Assembly: GCF_024612015.1 (NCBI RefSeq)
Contig: NZ_CP102512.1
Span: forward strand, 2,604,001 to 2,668,000
Direction: 5' to 3'
DNA from: Streptomyces sp. CA-210063
GTDB taxonomy: Bacteria > Actinomycetota > Actinomycetes > Streptomycetales > Streptomycetaceae
Length of the DNA stretch: 64,000 nt
Shown: in pieces, positions 41,312 through 49,041 of the stretch
Position numbering within the stretch: the first letter of the stretch is position 1
Layout: every line of letters starts with the position of its first letter
Translations under genes and position numbers: made by a program
Notes under the pieces: model-generated
The model's database searches: none
What the model was told of the DNA's origin: nothing
What the model saw: only the letters and a program-made list of their open reading frames with translations

Positions 41312-41376
41312 TCCGTAAGCCTAAGGCAGCGCCCGGGAAGTCCTCGTCCCCAGGCGCTGCGGTCTCCCGGCCGGGG

Positions 41377-44300
41377 TCAGACCGTCGTGTCGATCCCCTC
41401 GTCGCCGTCGAGGACGGTCTCCGGGATCTGCACGTTGATCAGTTCTCCCGTACGCGGGTCGACGGTGAGGCCGCGGCCGGGTTTGCGGCCGCCGCGCAGA
41501 TGGGCGTGGGCCAGGCGGGCGCCGACGAAGTCGCCCTCCAGGATGCTCTGCGGGCCGAGGAGGACGCCCTTGCGGTGCCGTTTCAGGGCGCTGAGCCAGC
41601 CCATCGCGCCCGTCATGGTCTCCGCGGTGGCGGCGATGACGATGCCGATGCCGTGGTCCCTCCCGGACTGGGCCAGGGAACGCAGGTTCTGGTCGATGTC
41701 CGGCAGGACGAACAGGTCGGCGTCGTCCACCATGACGACCCGGGGTCCGCCGCCGGCCTCCAGGGCCTCCGTGAACTCCTCGACCGTGGGCTCGGTCGCG
41801 GTGATCAGCCGTACGCCGGGGTGGTTGCCGAGGGTGCGCAGCGGCGACTCGCGTGGGGCGAGGACGACCAGGCGGGTGCCGGAGGCGAGCAGGGAGACGG
41901 CCAGGGCGGCCAGGGCGGTGCTGCGGCCGGAGCCGGGCGGGCCGACGACCGAGAAGGTCGGCGCGGTGTCCGCGAAGTCCACGCCCACCGGGGAGACGTC
42001 GTCGCCGCCGAGGCCCAGCAGGCCCCACATCGGCCGGCGGAACTCCTTCCCCACCTTCTCGTACGCGTCCGTGAACGTGACCTTCACCGGCAGGGTGCCG
42101 ATACGGGCCGGCCTGCGGTCGGCCGGGAGTCCGGCGTCGCGGCGGGTCGCCTCGGCGCCGATCCGGCGGAGCGCCTCGGCCTGTTCCTGGCCGGTGGCGC
42201 CGGGGGCGAGCAGCGCCACCTGGATCTCGGTGCCGCCGTCCGAGGTGAAGCCGCGGCCGGGGAGGACGAGGTCGGGGACGTCGCGCGCCCGCTTGCCGAC
42301 GGCGTGGTAGTCGGTCTTGTCGTTCAGGCGCAGCAGCAGCTTGTTGTCGTTGAGGGCGGTGGCCCGGCCGGAGAGCAGGGCGCGTTCGGAGGTGGCGACG
42401 ACGTGCAGGCCCGCGGCGGCGCCCTCGCGCAGGAGCCGGTTGAGTTGTTCCACCAGGCGGCCGCCGTTGTGGTCGGCGACAGCCTCGATCAGCGCGTCCC
42501 AGCCGTCGATGAACAGCATGATGTGCGGCGGCCGGGTGCCGGAGCGGACGGCCTCGCGGAGCTCGGTGAGGTTGCCGGCGTGGCGCTCGGTGAGGAGTTC
42601 CTGGCGGCGTTCCAGTTCGCCGTCGAGCCGGGCGAACAGCCGCTCCAGGCGCTCGATGTCGCCCCGGGGCACGACGGCGCCGCAGTGCGGGAGCACGCCC
42701 AGCGCGGTGAGGGCGCCGCCGGCGAAGTCGATGCCGTAGAGGTGGACGTCGGCGCTGGAGTGGCCCTGGGCGAGGGCTCCGGCCATGGTGCGGAGCACCT
42801 GGGAGCGGCCGGACCGCGGGATGCCGATGACGTACAGGTGTCCGAATTCGGCGAAGTCCAGTCGGACGGGCAGCTGGGCCTGTGCCTCGGGCAGGTCGGA
42901 CAGACCCCAGGAGACGGGGGCCAGGCGGGCGCCGCCGGTTTCGTCGGGCTGGGGCAGGTCGTCGATGAGGAGGTGCTGGTCGAGGGCCGGGAGCCAGGGG
43001 CTGGGCTGCGGGGCGCATCCGGTGAGTTCGGCGGCCTCGGAGACCGCCGCCACCAGGGCGTTGAGGTCGGTGGCGACATCGTCGCCCGCCGTGTCCTCCT
43101 GCGGGTCGCCGCCCTGGTCCGATTCCGCCGTGCCGGGGAGTCCGGCGGCGCGGCCGAGGCGCTGCCAGTGGAGTTCGGTGCCCCAGACGCGGGCCTCCTC
43201 CACGGTCTGCTGTTCCCGGGGCTCCGGGGACGCCTTCGCGCCGGGCAGGAGTGTTCCGGCGTAGGCGGTCTGGAAGGGCACGACGGTGCCGTGGCCGAGG
43301 CGGGCGAGGGCGCGGCCGGGGGTGGCCGGGGAGATGCTGACGGCGTCCTTGGTGTCGATGACGTCCATGCTCTCCGCGGCGTCGGTGACCCGGAGCGCGA
43401 TGCGCAGGTTGGTGTTGGCCCGGATGTCGGAGCTGACCACGCCGGCCGGGCGCTGGGTGGCGAGGACGAGGTGGATGCCGAGGGAGCGGCCGCGCTGGGC
43501 GATGCTCACCAGGCCGGGGATGAAGTCCGGGATCTCGCGGTAGAGGGTGGCGAACTCGTCGATGACGATCACCAGCCGGGGCACGGGCGGAAGGTCGGGG
43601 TTGCGGCGGCGCATGCCCTGGTACTCGGGCAGGTCCTTGGCGCCGGCCTCGGCCAGGATGTGCTCGCGGCGAGTCAGTTCGGCCGACAGCGAGGTGAGCG
43701 CGCGCTGCACCAGGTGGCTGTCGAGGTCGGTGACCATGCCGAGGGTGTGCGGCAGGTCCACGCAGTCCTTGAAGGCGCTGCCGCCCTTGTAGTCGACGAG
43801 GACGAAGGTGAGTTCGTCGGGCCGGTTGACCGCGGCGAGGGTGGCCACGAAGGTCTGCAGGAGTTCGGACTTGCCGGAGCCGGTGGTGCCGGCCACCAGG
43901 CCGTGCGGGCCGTCCTTGACCAGGTCGAAGGCGACCGGGCCGTCGTAGCCGGCGCCCAGCAGGACGCCGGTGGAGGCCGGGCGCCGGTCCCAGCGGGCCG
44001 CGATCTGCTCGGCGGTCGGCTCGGGCAGGCCGAGGAGTTCCAGCAGTCCCACCTTCGTGGGCAGGCCCTCGGAGGCGTCGGGGGTGACGTCGCGGATCGG
44101 GGCGATGCCCCGGGCCACGCGTTCGCACCACTCGGGTTCGACCAGGTCCGGGCGGATGTCGGTGATGTCGGGCCGGCCGGTGCGGCACAGGGTCAGCCGG
44201 TGGTTCTCGTGGCGGACCACGGCGGTGCACTCCTCCGGCAGGAGCCGTTCCTCCTGGTCCAGGCAGAGCGGGAAGATCCGGACGGCCGGGCCCTCCTTGA

Positions 44301-46032
44301 GGATCGAGACCACTCCGGGTACGTCACGCAGACGGCGGGCGCCGTCCATCACCACGAGGACGTCCGGTTCGCTCAGCAGCGCCTTGCTCATGGTGGACTC
44401 GGCGGCCCGCTGGCGGGTGCGCAGGGTGGAGACCAGTTCGGCCACGCGGTTGGCGACCGTCTCCGGGTCGTTGCCGATCAGGGTGACGGCGCCGCCGCGG
44501 ATGCCGGGCAGGCCGTCGCGGGAGTGGGGCAGCCAGCGCGCCCAGTGCCAGGAGTCCTGCGCGGCCTTGTCGGTGAGGACGACGATCCGCAGGTCGCGCG
44601 GGGTGTGCAGGACCGCGGCCTGGGCCGTCATCCAGCGGGCCAGGGCCTGCACGGGGCCGGCCGCTCCGGCCAGGCCCACCACGCCGCTCTCGACGAGGTC
44701 CACGCCGACGGGGGCGTCCGGGATCGTCCAGTGGACGGCGGTGTGGTTGTCCTCGCGGGCGGTGTCGTCGATGCCGAGCAGGGACGGCTGCGGGGCGGTG
44801 CCGATGCGCAGGGCCATGTGGTCCGGGTCGCCGCGACGCCGTTCCCACAGCCGCCGGCCGGGACCGACCGCCCACAGTCCGGCCACCGCCGGGTCGGGCG
44901 CGCTCTCGGTGCGCAGCCGCCGCTCGGTGGCGACCTTCTGCCGGACGTCCTCCTCCAGCGAGGCCCGGCGCTGCCGGTAGACGCTGGACTTCTCCTCGTA
45001 GTCCTTGCGGGCCTGCCGTCGTCCGCTGACGTAGTTCGCCGCTATCAGCACCGGCGAAAGGAACATGAAGATCAGATAGAAGTACGAGTTCAGGAAGAAC
45101 ATCATGCTGACGCCGAAGACCATCGGGGCGAGGGCCACGAGCAGCGGGATCGGTCTGCGTCCGGGGGGATCGGGCGGTCCGGGCAGCCGGAACCGCTCGG
45201 GCGCCAGATGCGGCAGCATGCGCGGCGGCCGGTTGTAGTCGAGACCGCCGCCGCCCTCGGACGGCACCACCGCGGCATCCCTGGAGGTCGGTTCGGCCAG
45301 CCGCAGCAGATACTCACCGACGGACAGCTCAGCGCCGACGGGCCAGAGCACCCAGCCGTCGGGGAGTTCCGCGCTGCCGTCGGCGGCGCCCTCCGGCGCG
45401 GCGTCCTCGGCGTCTTCCTCGTCCTGCTCCGCGAGCGGCAGCAACGGGGTGTTGGGCCTGCCCCGGTGCTCCGGCGGCTCCGGCACGGACAGCCGCGCCG
45501 GGCCGCCCTCGGGCAGCTCCACGATGGCCGATCCGTCCGGGCGTACGGTCACGCGGATGCCCTCGCCCGGCATGCCCCGGCCTTCGAGCGGTACGGCCGC
45601 GTCCTCAAGCGGGCCGATGCCGTGGGTGCCGAGGCCGAGCGGGTGCACCCGTCCGGCGTCCGGGCCGCCCACGACCTGGAGTTCGACCACCGGTGAGTGG
45701 TCCGTCCGGTGCGGCTGCGGCATGGCGTCGCGTTCGGGGCCGTAGGCGGTGGCCGGGGACGGCTGCGGGGCGCCGAGGGCGACGACGCTGCCGTCCATCA
45801 GACGGGTGGCGGCCAGCGGGGTGCCCGGGGCGAGGGGCTCGTCGCCGAGGTAGCAGGCCGGGGCCGGTCCCGGTGCGGCGAGCGGGGTTCCGGTCTCGTC
45901 GGTGTCACCGGCGCGCAGCTGGGCCAGATGTGCGGCGACGTCCTCGACGGGGGTGCTTCCGGACGCGCTCAACAGCACGTCCTGGTGGCCGGTGGCGTCG
46001 CCGACGGCGACCGTGGTGATGAGGAGTTTCAC
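41377..46032 (-). CDS. Type VII secretion ATPase, EssC/EccC (FtsK/SpoIIIE) type
   Basis: 1551 residues. An N-terminal ubiquitin-like/FHA-like part (VVELQVVGGPDAGRVHPLG) precedes two membrane helices near residues 310-345 (FGVSMMFFLNSYF, FMFLSPVLIAANYV). Three FtsK-type ATPase domains follow. Domain 1 has a full Walker A, GTTGSGKSE (about residue 715), and LVDYKGG. Domains 2 (GIPRSGRSQ, about 1070) and 3 (GPPGSGRST, about 1365) have Arg for Lys. This fits EssC/EccC, with domain 1 as motor and domains 2-3 as substrate-binding regulators. GTG at 46032 is chosen; the open frame upstream comes from an inverted repeat. It is last in the sigma factor / membrane protein / ATPase order. Confidence 0.9.
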   Translation of the reverse strand: MKLLITTVAVGDATGHQDVLLSASGSTPVEDVAAHLAQLRAGDTDETGTPLAAPGPAPACYLGDEPLAPGTPLAATRLMDGSVVALGAPQPSPATAYGPERDAMPQPHRTDHSPVVELQVVGGPDAGRVHPLGLGTHGIGPLEDAAVPLEGRGMPGEGIRVTVRPDGSAIVELPEGGPARLSVPEPPEHRGRPNTPLLPLAEQDEEDAEDAAPEGAADGSAELPDGWVLWPVGAELSVGEYLLRLAEPTSRDAAVVPSEGGGGLDYNRPPRMLPHLAPERFRLPGPPDPPGRRPIPLLVALAPMVFGVSMMFFLNSYFYLIFMFLSPVLIAANYVSGRRQARKDYEEKSSVYRQRRASLEEDVRQKVATERRLRTESAPDPAVAGLWAVGPGRRLWERRRGDPDHMALRIGTAPQPSLLGIDDTAREDNHTAVHWTIPDAPVGVDLVESGVVGLAGAAGPVQALARWMTAQAAVLHTPRDLRIVVLTDKAAQDSWHWARWLPHSRDGLPGIRGGAVTLIGNDPETVANRVAELVSTLRTRQRAAESTMSKALLSEPDVLVVMDGARRLRDVPGVVSILKEGPAVRIFPLCLDQEERLLPEECTAVVRHENHRLTLCRTGRPDITDIRPDLVEPEWCERVARGIAPIRDVTPDASEGLPTKVGLLELLGLPEPTAEQIAARWDRRPASTGVLLGAGYDGPVAFDLVKDGPHGLVAGTTGSGKSELLQTFVATLAAVNRPDELTFVLVDYKGGSAFKDCVDLPHTLGMVTDLDSHLVQRALTSLSAELTRREHILAEAGAKDLPEYQGMRRRNPDLPPVPRLVIVIDEFATLYREIPDFIPGLVSIAQRGRSLGIHLVLATQRPAGVVSSDIRANTNLRIALRVTDAAESMDVIDTKDAVSISPATPGRALARLGHGTVVPFQTAYAGTLLPGAKASPEPREQQTVEEARVWGTELHWQRLGRAAGLPGTAESDQGGDPQEDTAGDDVATDLNALVAAVSEAAELTGCAPQPSPWLPALDQHLLIDDLPQPDETGGARLAPVSWGLSDLPEAQAQLPVRLDFAEFGHLYVIGIPRSGRSQVLRTMAGALAQGHSSADVHLYGIDFAGGALTALGVLPHCGAVVPRGDIERLERLFARLDGELERRQELLTERHAGNLTELREAVRSGTRPPHIMLFIDGWDALIEAVADHNGGRLVEQLNRLLREGAAAGLHVVATSERALLSGRATALNDNKLLLRLNDKTDYHAVGKRARDVPDLVLPGRGFTSDGGTEIQVALLAPGATGQEQAEALRRIGAEATRRDAGLPADRRPARIGTLPVKVTFTDAYEKVGKEFRRPMWGLLGLGGDDVSPVGVDFADTAPTFSVVGPPGSGRSTALAALAVSLLASGTRLVVLAPRESPLRTLGNHPGVRLITATEPTVEEFTEALEAGGGPRVVMVDDADLFVLPDIDQNLRSLAQSGRDHGIGIVIAATAETMTGAMGWLSALKRHRKGVLLGPQSILEGDFVGARLAHAHLRGGRKPGRGLTVDPRTGELINVQIPETVLDGDEGIDTTV

Positions 46033-46127
46033 GGCGCCCCTTGGGGGTGGCTCGGGGGTGGGCGGTTCGGGTGCGGTGTCGCGGGCCGGGGCCGGTCGCG
46101 GGGCTCGGGGCCCCTGCCGACGGGCGT

Positions 46128-46294
46128 TAGGGCCCTTCTGATGGATCTCCGTGGAGGAAGGAGCGGCGTTCGGTGCGTGCGCGCGGCGCGCGGCGTGGAG
46201 GGTCATGTGGCGGAGCCACCTGTCCCTTCACGCCGTGCGGCGAGAGTGCGTGCCGGGCGTCGCGACGCCGCGGAGATCCATCAGAAGGGCCCTA
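46128..46294. repeat. 24-bp perfect inverted repeats flanking 119 bp (MITE-like)
   Basis: 46128-46151 (starting TAGGGCCCTTCTGATGG) and 46271-46294 are exact reverse complements. The right copy ends with the stop codon (TAG, 46292-46294) of the leftward membrane-protein gene. The 167-bp unit has no gene. It could be a miniature inverted-repeat element or a very large stem-loop between membrane gene and ATPase gene. Confidence 0.85.
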
Positions 46295-47698
46295 GTCCTC
46301 TCGGGTGCCGGAGGAGGCCGCGGTGGTGCGGTCCCGGGCGGCGGCCGGTTCGGCCAGCAGGTCGGGTCCGGTGGTGGTCCGGGCGGGGACCGGGGCCTGG
46401 AGGGGGGACCTCGACGGCTCCTCCCGGGGGACCTCGGCTTCCTCGAGCGCCTGGGTTTCCTCTGGAAGCGTCTGGGTCTCCTCGAGTCGCAGGGTTTCCT
46501 CGAGTCGCAGGGCTTCCTCGAGTTCCCGCGGCTGGTGTTCCCGGGTGCGGGGCCGCTGCCGCGTGGGTGTGCCCCGGCGCGGGGCCGACTCGCGGCGCAG
46601 CCGACGGCGGTCCGCCCGGACGGCGGCGGCGACGGCTCCGCCCAGCGGAGCCGAGTCCGCGTCCAGCCCCAGCTCGGGCGCGACCACCCGGCCGCGTCCG
46701 TCGACCCGCAGGGCCCAGCTGTGCCCCGCCACCCGGCCGTCGATCAGGCAGACGACGGCGCCCGAGGCGGCGAGGGCGCTCAGCCGGCGGGCCTGTTCCC
46801 GGCCGGGGGCGGCGCAGACGACCACGGTCGTGGCGGCGCGCCCGGACTCGTCGAACTCACCGGCGTCCTCGGTCTCCCTGTGCTCCTCGGCCGCCTCTTC
46901 CAGGTCGCGCAGCACGGCGTCGAGCCGCTGCCCCCGGTACTGCGGATGAACCCCGTCCGTGACGGTGACCGAGGCCCCGCTGCCGGGCCGGTCCAGCTGT
47001 GCGGCCAGCGCCTGGAGCAGTCGGCCCCGGGCGGCGGCGTCGCCCTCGACGGTGATCAGCCGTGGTCCGGCGGCCAGATCGAGGTGGACACAGGCGTCGT
47101 CCGCCATGCCGATGGCGACCGGCAGCGGACGCAGGTGCGCACCCGTGCGAGGCCGGCCCTGCGACAGTCCGTCCGCCTCCTCCAGAGGAAGCTCCCAGCG
47201 CTGCGGGCCGGGCTCGGCGGGCGTCTCCCAGGGGGCGGGCGGTTCGGGCAGCGGGCGGGCCGCGATCTGTACGGCCGCGAGCCCGGGTTCCGTCCGCACG
47301 GCGTGGGGCACCGCCCCCGGCGCGTCGGCCAGAGCCGCCGCGGCCGCGTCCAGCAGCCGCCGTACGAGCAGGCCACCTCGGGGGTCGGACAGCTGACGGG
47401 CCAGGGCACGTACGCCGCGACGGTGACGCCGGTAGGTGCGCAGCGGTTCACCGAACGCCCGCCGGGTCAGGGTCAGCTCACGGCCGACGCCACGCCTGAA
47501 GCGCCGCCAGCCGCCCCGTTTGCGAATCACGTGCCGGAGCAGCGGAAAGAGCAGCAGCAGGACGACCACGGCCACGATGACGACCGCGAGCAGGGAGTCG
47601 TTGGGCTTCCCCAGGGCGAGGACCGATCCGTACGCCGAGTCGGGGGCGGCCTGGGCGGACGTGGCCGGGCCGGGGCTCGTCACCGCGGGCGTGGTCAT
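46292..47698 (-). CDS. Membrane-anchored protein of the T7SS-like locus
   Basis: 468 residues. One strong transmembrane helix near the N-terminus (LLAVVIVAVVVLLLLFPLL) is followed by a basic stretch and a cytoplasmic domain. The part RLITVEGDAAARGRLLQALA looks like a degenerate P-loop domain, and VVCAAPGREQARRLSALAASG like a Walker B-region strand. The C-terminus is a Glu/Arg-rich low-complexity tail with repeated LRLEET. It may be a pseudo-ATPase partner of the EccC-like protein. The ATG overlaps the sigma factor stop (ATGA), so translation is coupled. Confidence 0.65.
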   Translation of the reverse strand: MTTPAVTSPGPATSAQAAPDSAYGSVLALGKPNDSLLAVVIVAVVVLLLLFPLLRHVIRKRGGWRRFRRGVGRELTLTRRAFGEPLRTYRRHRRGVRALARQLSDPRGGLLVRRLLDAAAAALADAPGAVPHAVRTEPGLAAVQIAARPLPEPPAPWETPAEPGPQRWELPLEEADGLSQGRPRTGAHLRPLPVAIGMADDACVHLDLAAGPRLITVEGDAAARGRLLQALAAQLDRPGSGASVTVTDGVHPQYRGQRLDAVLRDLEEAAEEHRETEDAGEFDESGRAATTVVVCAAPGREQARRLSALAASGAVVCLIDGRVAGHSWALRVDGRGRVVAPELGLDADSAPLGGAVAAAVRADRRRLRRESAPRRGTPTRQRPRTREHQPRELEEALRLEETLRLEETQTLPEETQALEEAEVPREEPSRSPLQAPVPARTTTGPDLLAEPAAARDRTTAASSGTRED

Positions 47699-48294
47699 GC
47701 CGCCGCCTGCGTGTGTTCCGGGTGCCGACGGCGCAGCTCCCGTATCGCGTGATGGGTCCGGGACTTCACCGTGCCCGGCGGTATGCCCAGGGCGTCGGCG
47801 GCGTCGGGACCGGTGCAGCCGAGGACGTAGACGTAGAAGAGCACCTCGCGGTGGGGGTGCGAGAGCCGGGAGAGGGCGTGGACCAGGAAGCGGCGCTCCT
47901 CTGCCTGGCTCATCGGGTCCACGGTCTCGGCGTGATGCTCCAAGGTGTGTTCGTGCTGGATCTCGGCGTGCGGGCGCTCGCGCCGCGCCCAGTCGATCAC
48001 CAGGTTGTGCGCCACCCTCATCAGCCAGGCGCGGGACGGTGACCAGCCCGGCGGCTGGTCCGCGGTGCTCAGCCACGCGCGTACCAGGGTCTCCTGGACG
48101 AAGTCCTCGGCACGCTGCCGGTCGCCGCGTATCAGACCGGACACATAGCGGAGAAGCGGACCGTGGTGTTCTTCGTAGAGCCCGCGGACGAAGCCGTCAC
48201 CGGAGAGTGCCGCTTCTCCGGAGGGTGAGGGCGGTGCTTCGCCGGAGGCGGGAGCTCTCCCCGTCCGAACGGGTCTGGGCATGGACGTTCTCAT
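47695..48294 (-). CDS. ECF-type RNA polymerase sigma factor
   Basis: 199 residues. Region 2 is FVRGLYEEHHGPLLRYVSGL ... RAEDFVQETLVRAW with RAWLMRVAHNLVIDWARR. Region 4 is LSHPHREVLFYVYVLG ... GIPPGTVKSRTHHAIRELR. The N-terminal 35 residues are Pro/Ala-rich. The ATG at 48294 follows GGGGGAAT. No anti-sigma zinc-finger gene is adjacent; the coupled downstream gene encodes a membrane protein that might fill that role (inference). It probably transcribes the T7SS-like genes, but I could not define a shared promoter motif. Confidence 0.93.
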   Translation of the reverse strand: MRTSMPRPVRTGRAPASGEAPPSPSGEAALSGDGFVRGLYEEHHGPLLRYVSGLIRGDRQRAEDFVQETLVRAWLSTADQPPGWSPSRAWLMRVAHNLVIDWARRERPHAEIQHEHTLEHHAETVDPMSQAEERRFLVHALSRLSHPHREVLFYVYVLGCTGPDAADALGIPPGTVKSRTHHAIRELRRRHPEHTQAAA

Positions 48295-48394
48295 AGATTC
48301 CCCCAGGGCCGGCGTGAGTCTTCTGTGCCGGTCCGGTCGTGCGCCGCGACGGCGGCGTGGGCTGGGCAGGGCTGAGCACGGGTACCCGGGGTGA

Positions 48395-48426
48395 CCTCAC
48401 GGTTCGTGGGTGGAACGTGAGGTTCC
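48395..48426. promoter_or_regulatory. Dyad upstream of the sigma factor gene
   Basis: CCTCACGGTTC pairs with GAACGTGAGG (one base short), and GGAAC-GTGAG-GTTCC (48412-48426) forms an overlapping dyad. It sits about 100-130 bp upstream of the sigma factor start and could be an operator. Confidence 0.35.
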
Positions 48427-48516
48427 GTATGAGGGAGTCTATGAGTCGTTCGGCAGCTTTCAAGGGTTGTTGAGAGGAACCTGAGATTACCGATCAGTTG
48501 TCCGAAAAATCGAACA

Positions 48517-48553
48517 GGGGCGCCGGTCCGGGGGAGATGGACCGGCGCCCCTG
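48517..48553 (-). terminator. Intrinsic terminator of the ESX-like gene
   Basis: Perfect 14-bp arms (48517-48530 and 48540-48553, AGGGGCGCCGGTCC) with a 9-nt loop. On the minus strand they are followed within a few bases by GATTTTTCGG, a T-tract unusual in this GC-rich genome. Confidence 0.9.
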
Positions 48554-48559
48554 CGGAGG

Positions 48560-48596
48560 GGATGCCGACGGAGGGGGAATCCGGGTCGGCATCCCG
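48560..48596 (-). terminator. Second hairpin after the ESX-like gene
   Basis: 11-bp arms GGGATGCCGAC / GTCGGCATCCC with a 15-nt loop, between the gene end and the main terminator. Confidence 0.7.
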
Positions 48597-48616
48597 GTTT
48601 CGGGGGTGGAACGGGC

Positions 48617-48916
48617 TCAGCTGGGGATGCCGCCGGCGATCTGCGAGTCCAGGTTGTTGACGGCGTTGCAGATGTCCCGGAACTGCTTGGAGAACTGCGT
48701 GATGTTGTTCACAGCCTCGGTCAGCGACTTGTTGAAGTTCGCGTAGGACGTCTGCATCTTCGGGCTGGTCGCCGTCAGCAGCAGGCCTCCCTGGAGGAGG
48801 TTCTCGACGTCGGCCTGCAGCGAGGACAGCTGGGGGACCAGCGTGTCGCTGACGGCGGAGTCGAGCTTCTTCGCCGTTGCTTCGATTTCCTCATCGTCAA
48901 TGACGTTCTTGGGCAT
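48617..48916 (-). CDS. Small ESX/WXG100-like protein without a WXG motif
   Basis: 99 residues, no signal peptide, almost entirely helical. A first helix (DEEIEATAKKLDSAVSDTLV) and a second (NFNKSLTEAVNNITQFSKQF) are joined near residues 47-52, where WXG100 proteins have Trp-X-Gly; here it reads TATSPK. Size, helical hairpin and position make it a likely T7SS substrate or partner. The ATG follows GAGGT with 6-base spacing. It has its own two-hairpin terminator, suggesting a separate, high-level transcript. Confidence 0.7.
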   Translation of the reverse strand: MPKNVIDDEEIEATAKKLDSAVSDTLVPQLSSLQADVENLLQGGLLLTATSPKMQTSYANFNKSLTEAVNNITQFSKQFRDICNAVNNLDSQIAGGIPS

Positions 48917-48943
48917 GGTGCACCTCGTTTTCTGTTGCCTGGG

Positions 48944-48968
48944 CGCGCACCGGTCGGTTCGGTGCGCG
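48944..48968. promoter_or_regulatory. Hairpin between the coiled-coil and ESX-like genes
   Basis: Perfect 9-bp arms CGCGCACCG / CGGTGCGCG with a 7-nt loop. It lies 73 bp after the coiled-coil gene stop and 28 bp before the ESX-like start. It could be a terminator/attenuator setting different levels of the two products, or an operator. Confidence 0.5.
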
Positions 48969-49041
48969 ACGGACCCGGCGGCGCCACAGGACGCGCGCAG
49001 GGAGCTTCGGGGGCGCGGGGGGAGTCACGCGCGGGTGGGGG

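Larger units (their letters stand above)
48295..48616. other. Intergenic region sigma factor / ESX-like gene
   Basis: 322 bp. The right half holds two terminator hairpins of the ESX-like gene (48517-48596). The left half holds the sigma factor promoter region with a dyad at 48395-48426. No gene seen. Confidence 0.7.

Noticed and set aside
41500..45696. Long plus-strand open frame opposite the EccC-like gene
   Set aside because: Shadow of the real gene: low-complexity Gly/Val/Asp composition, no start context, no motif.
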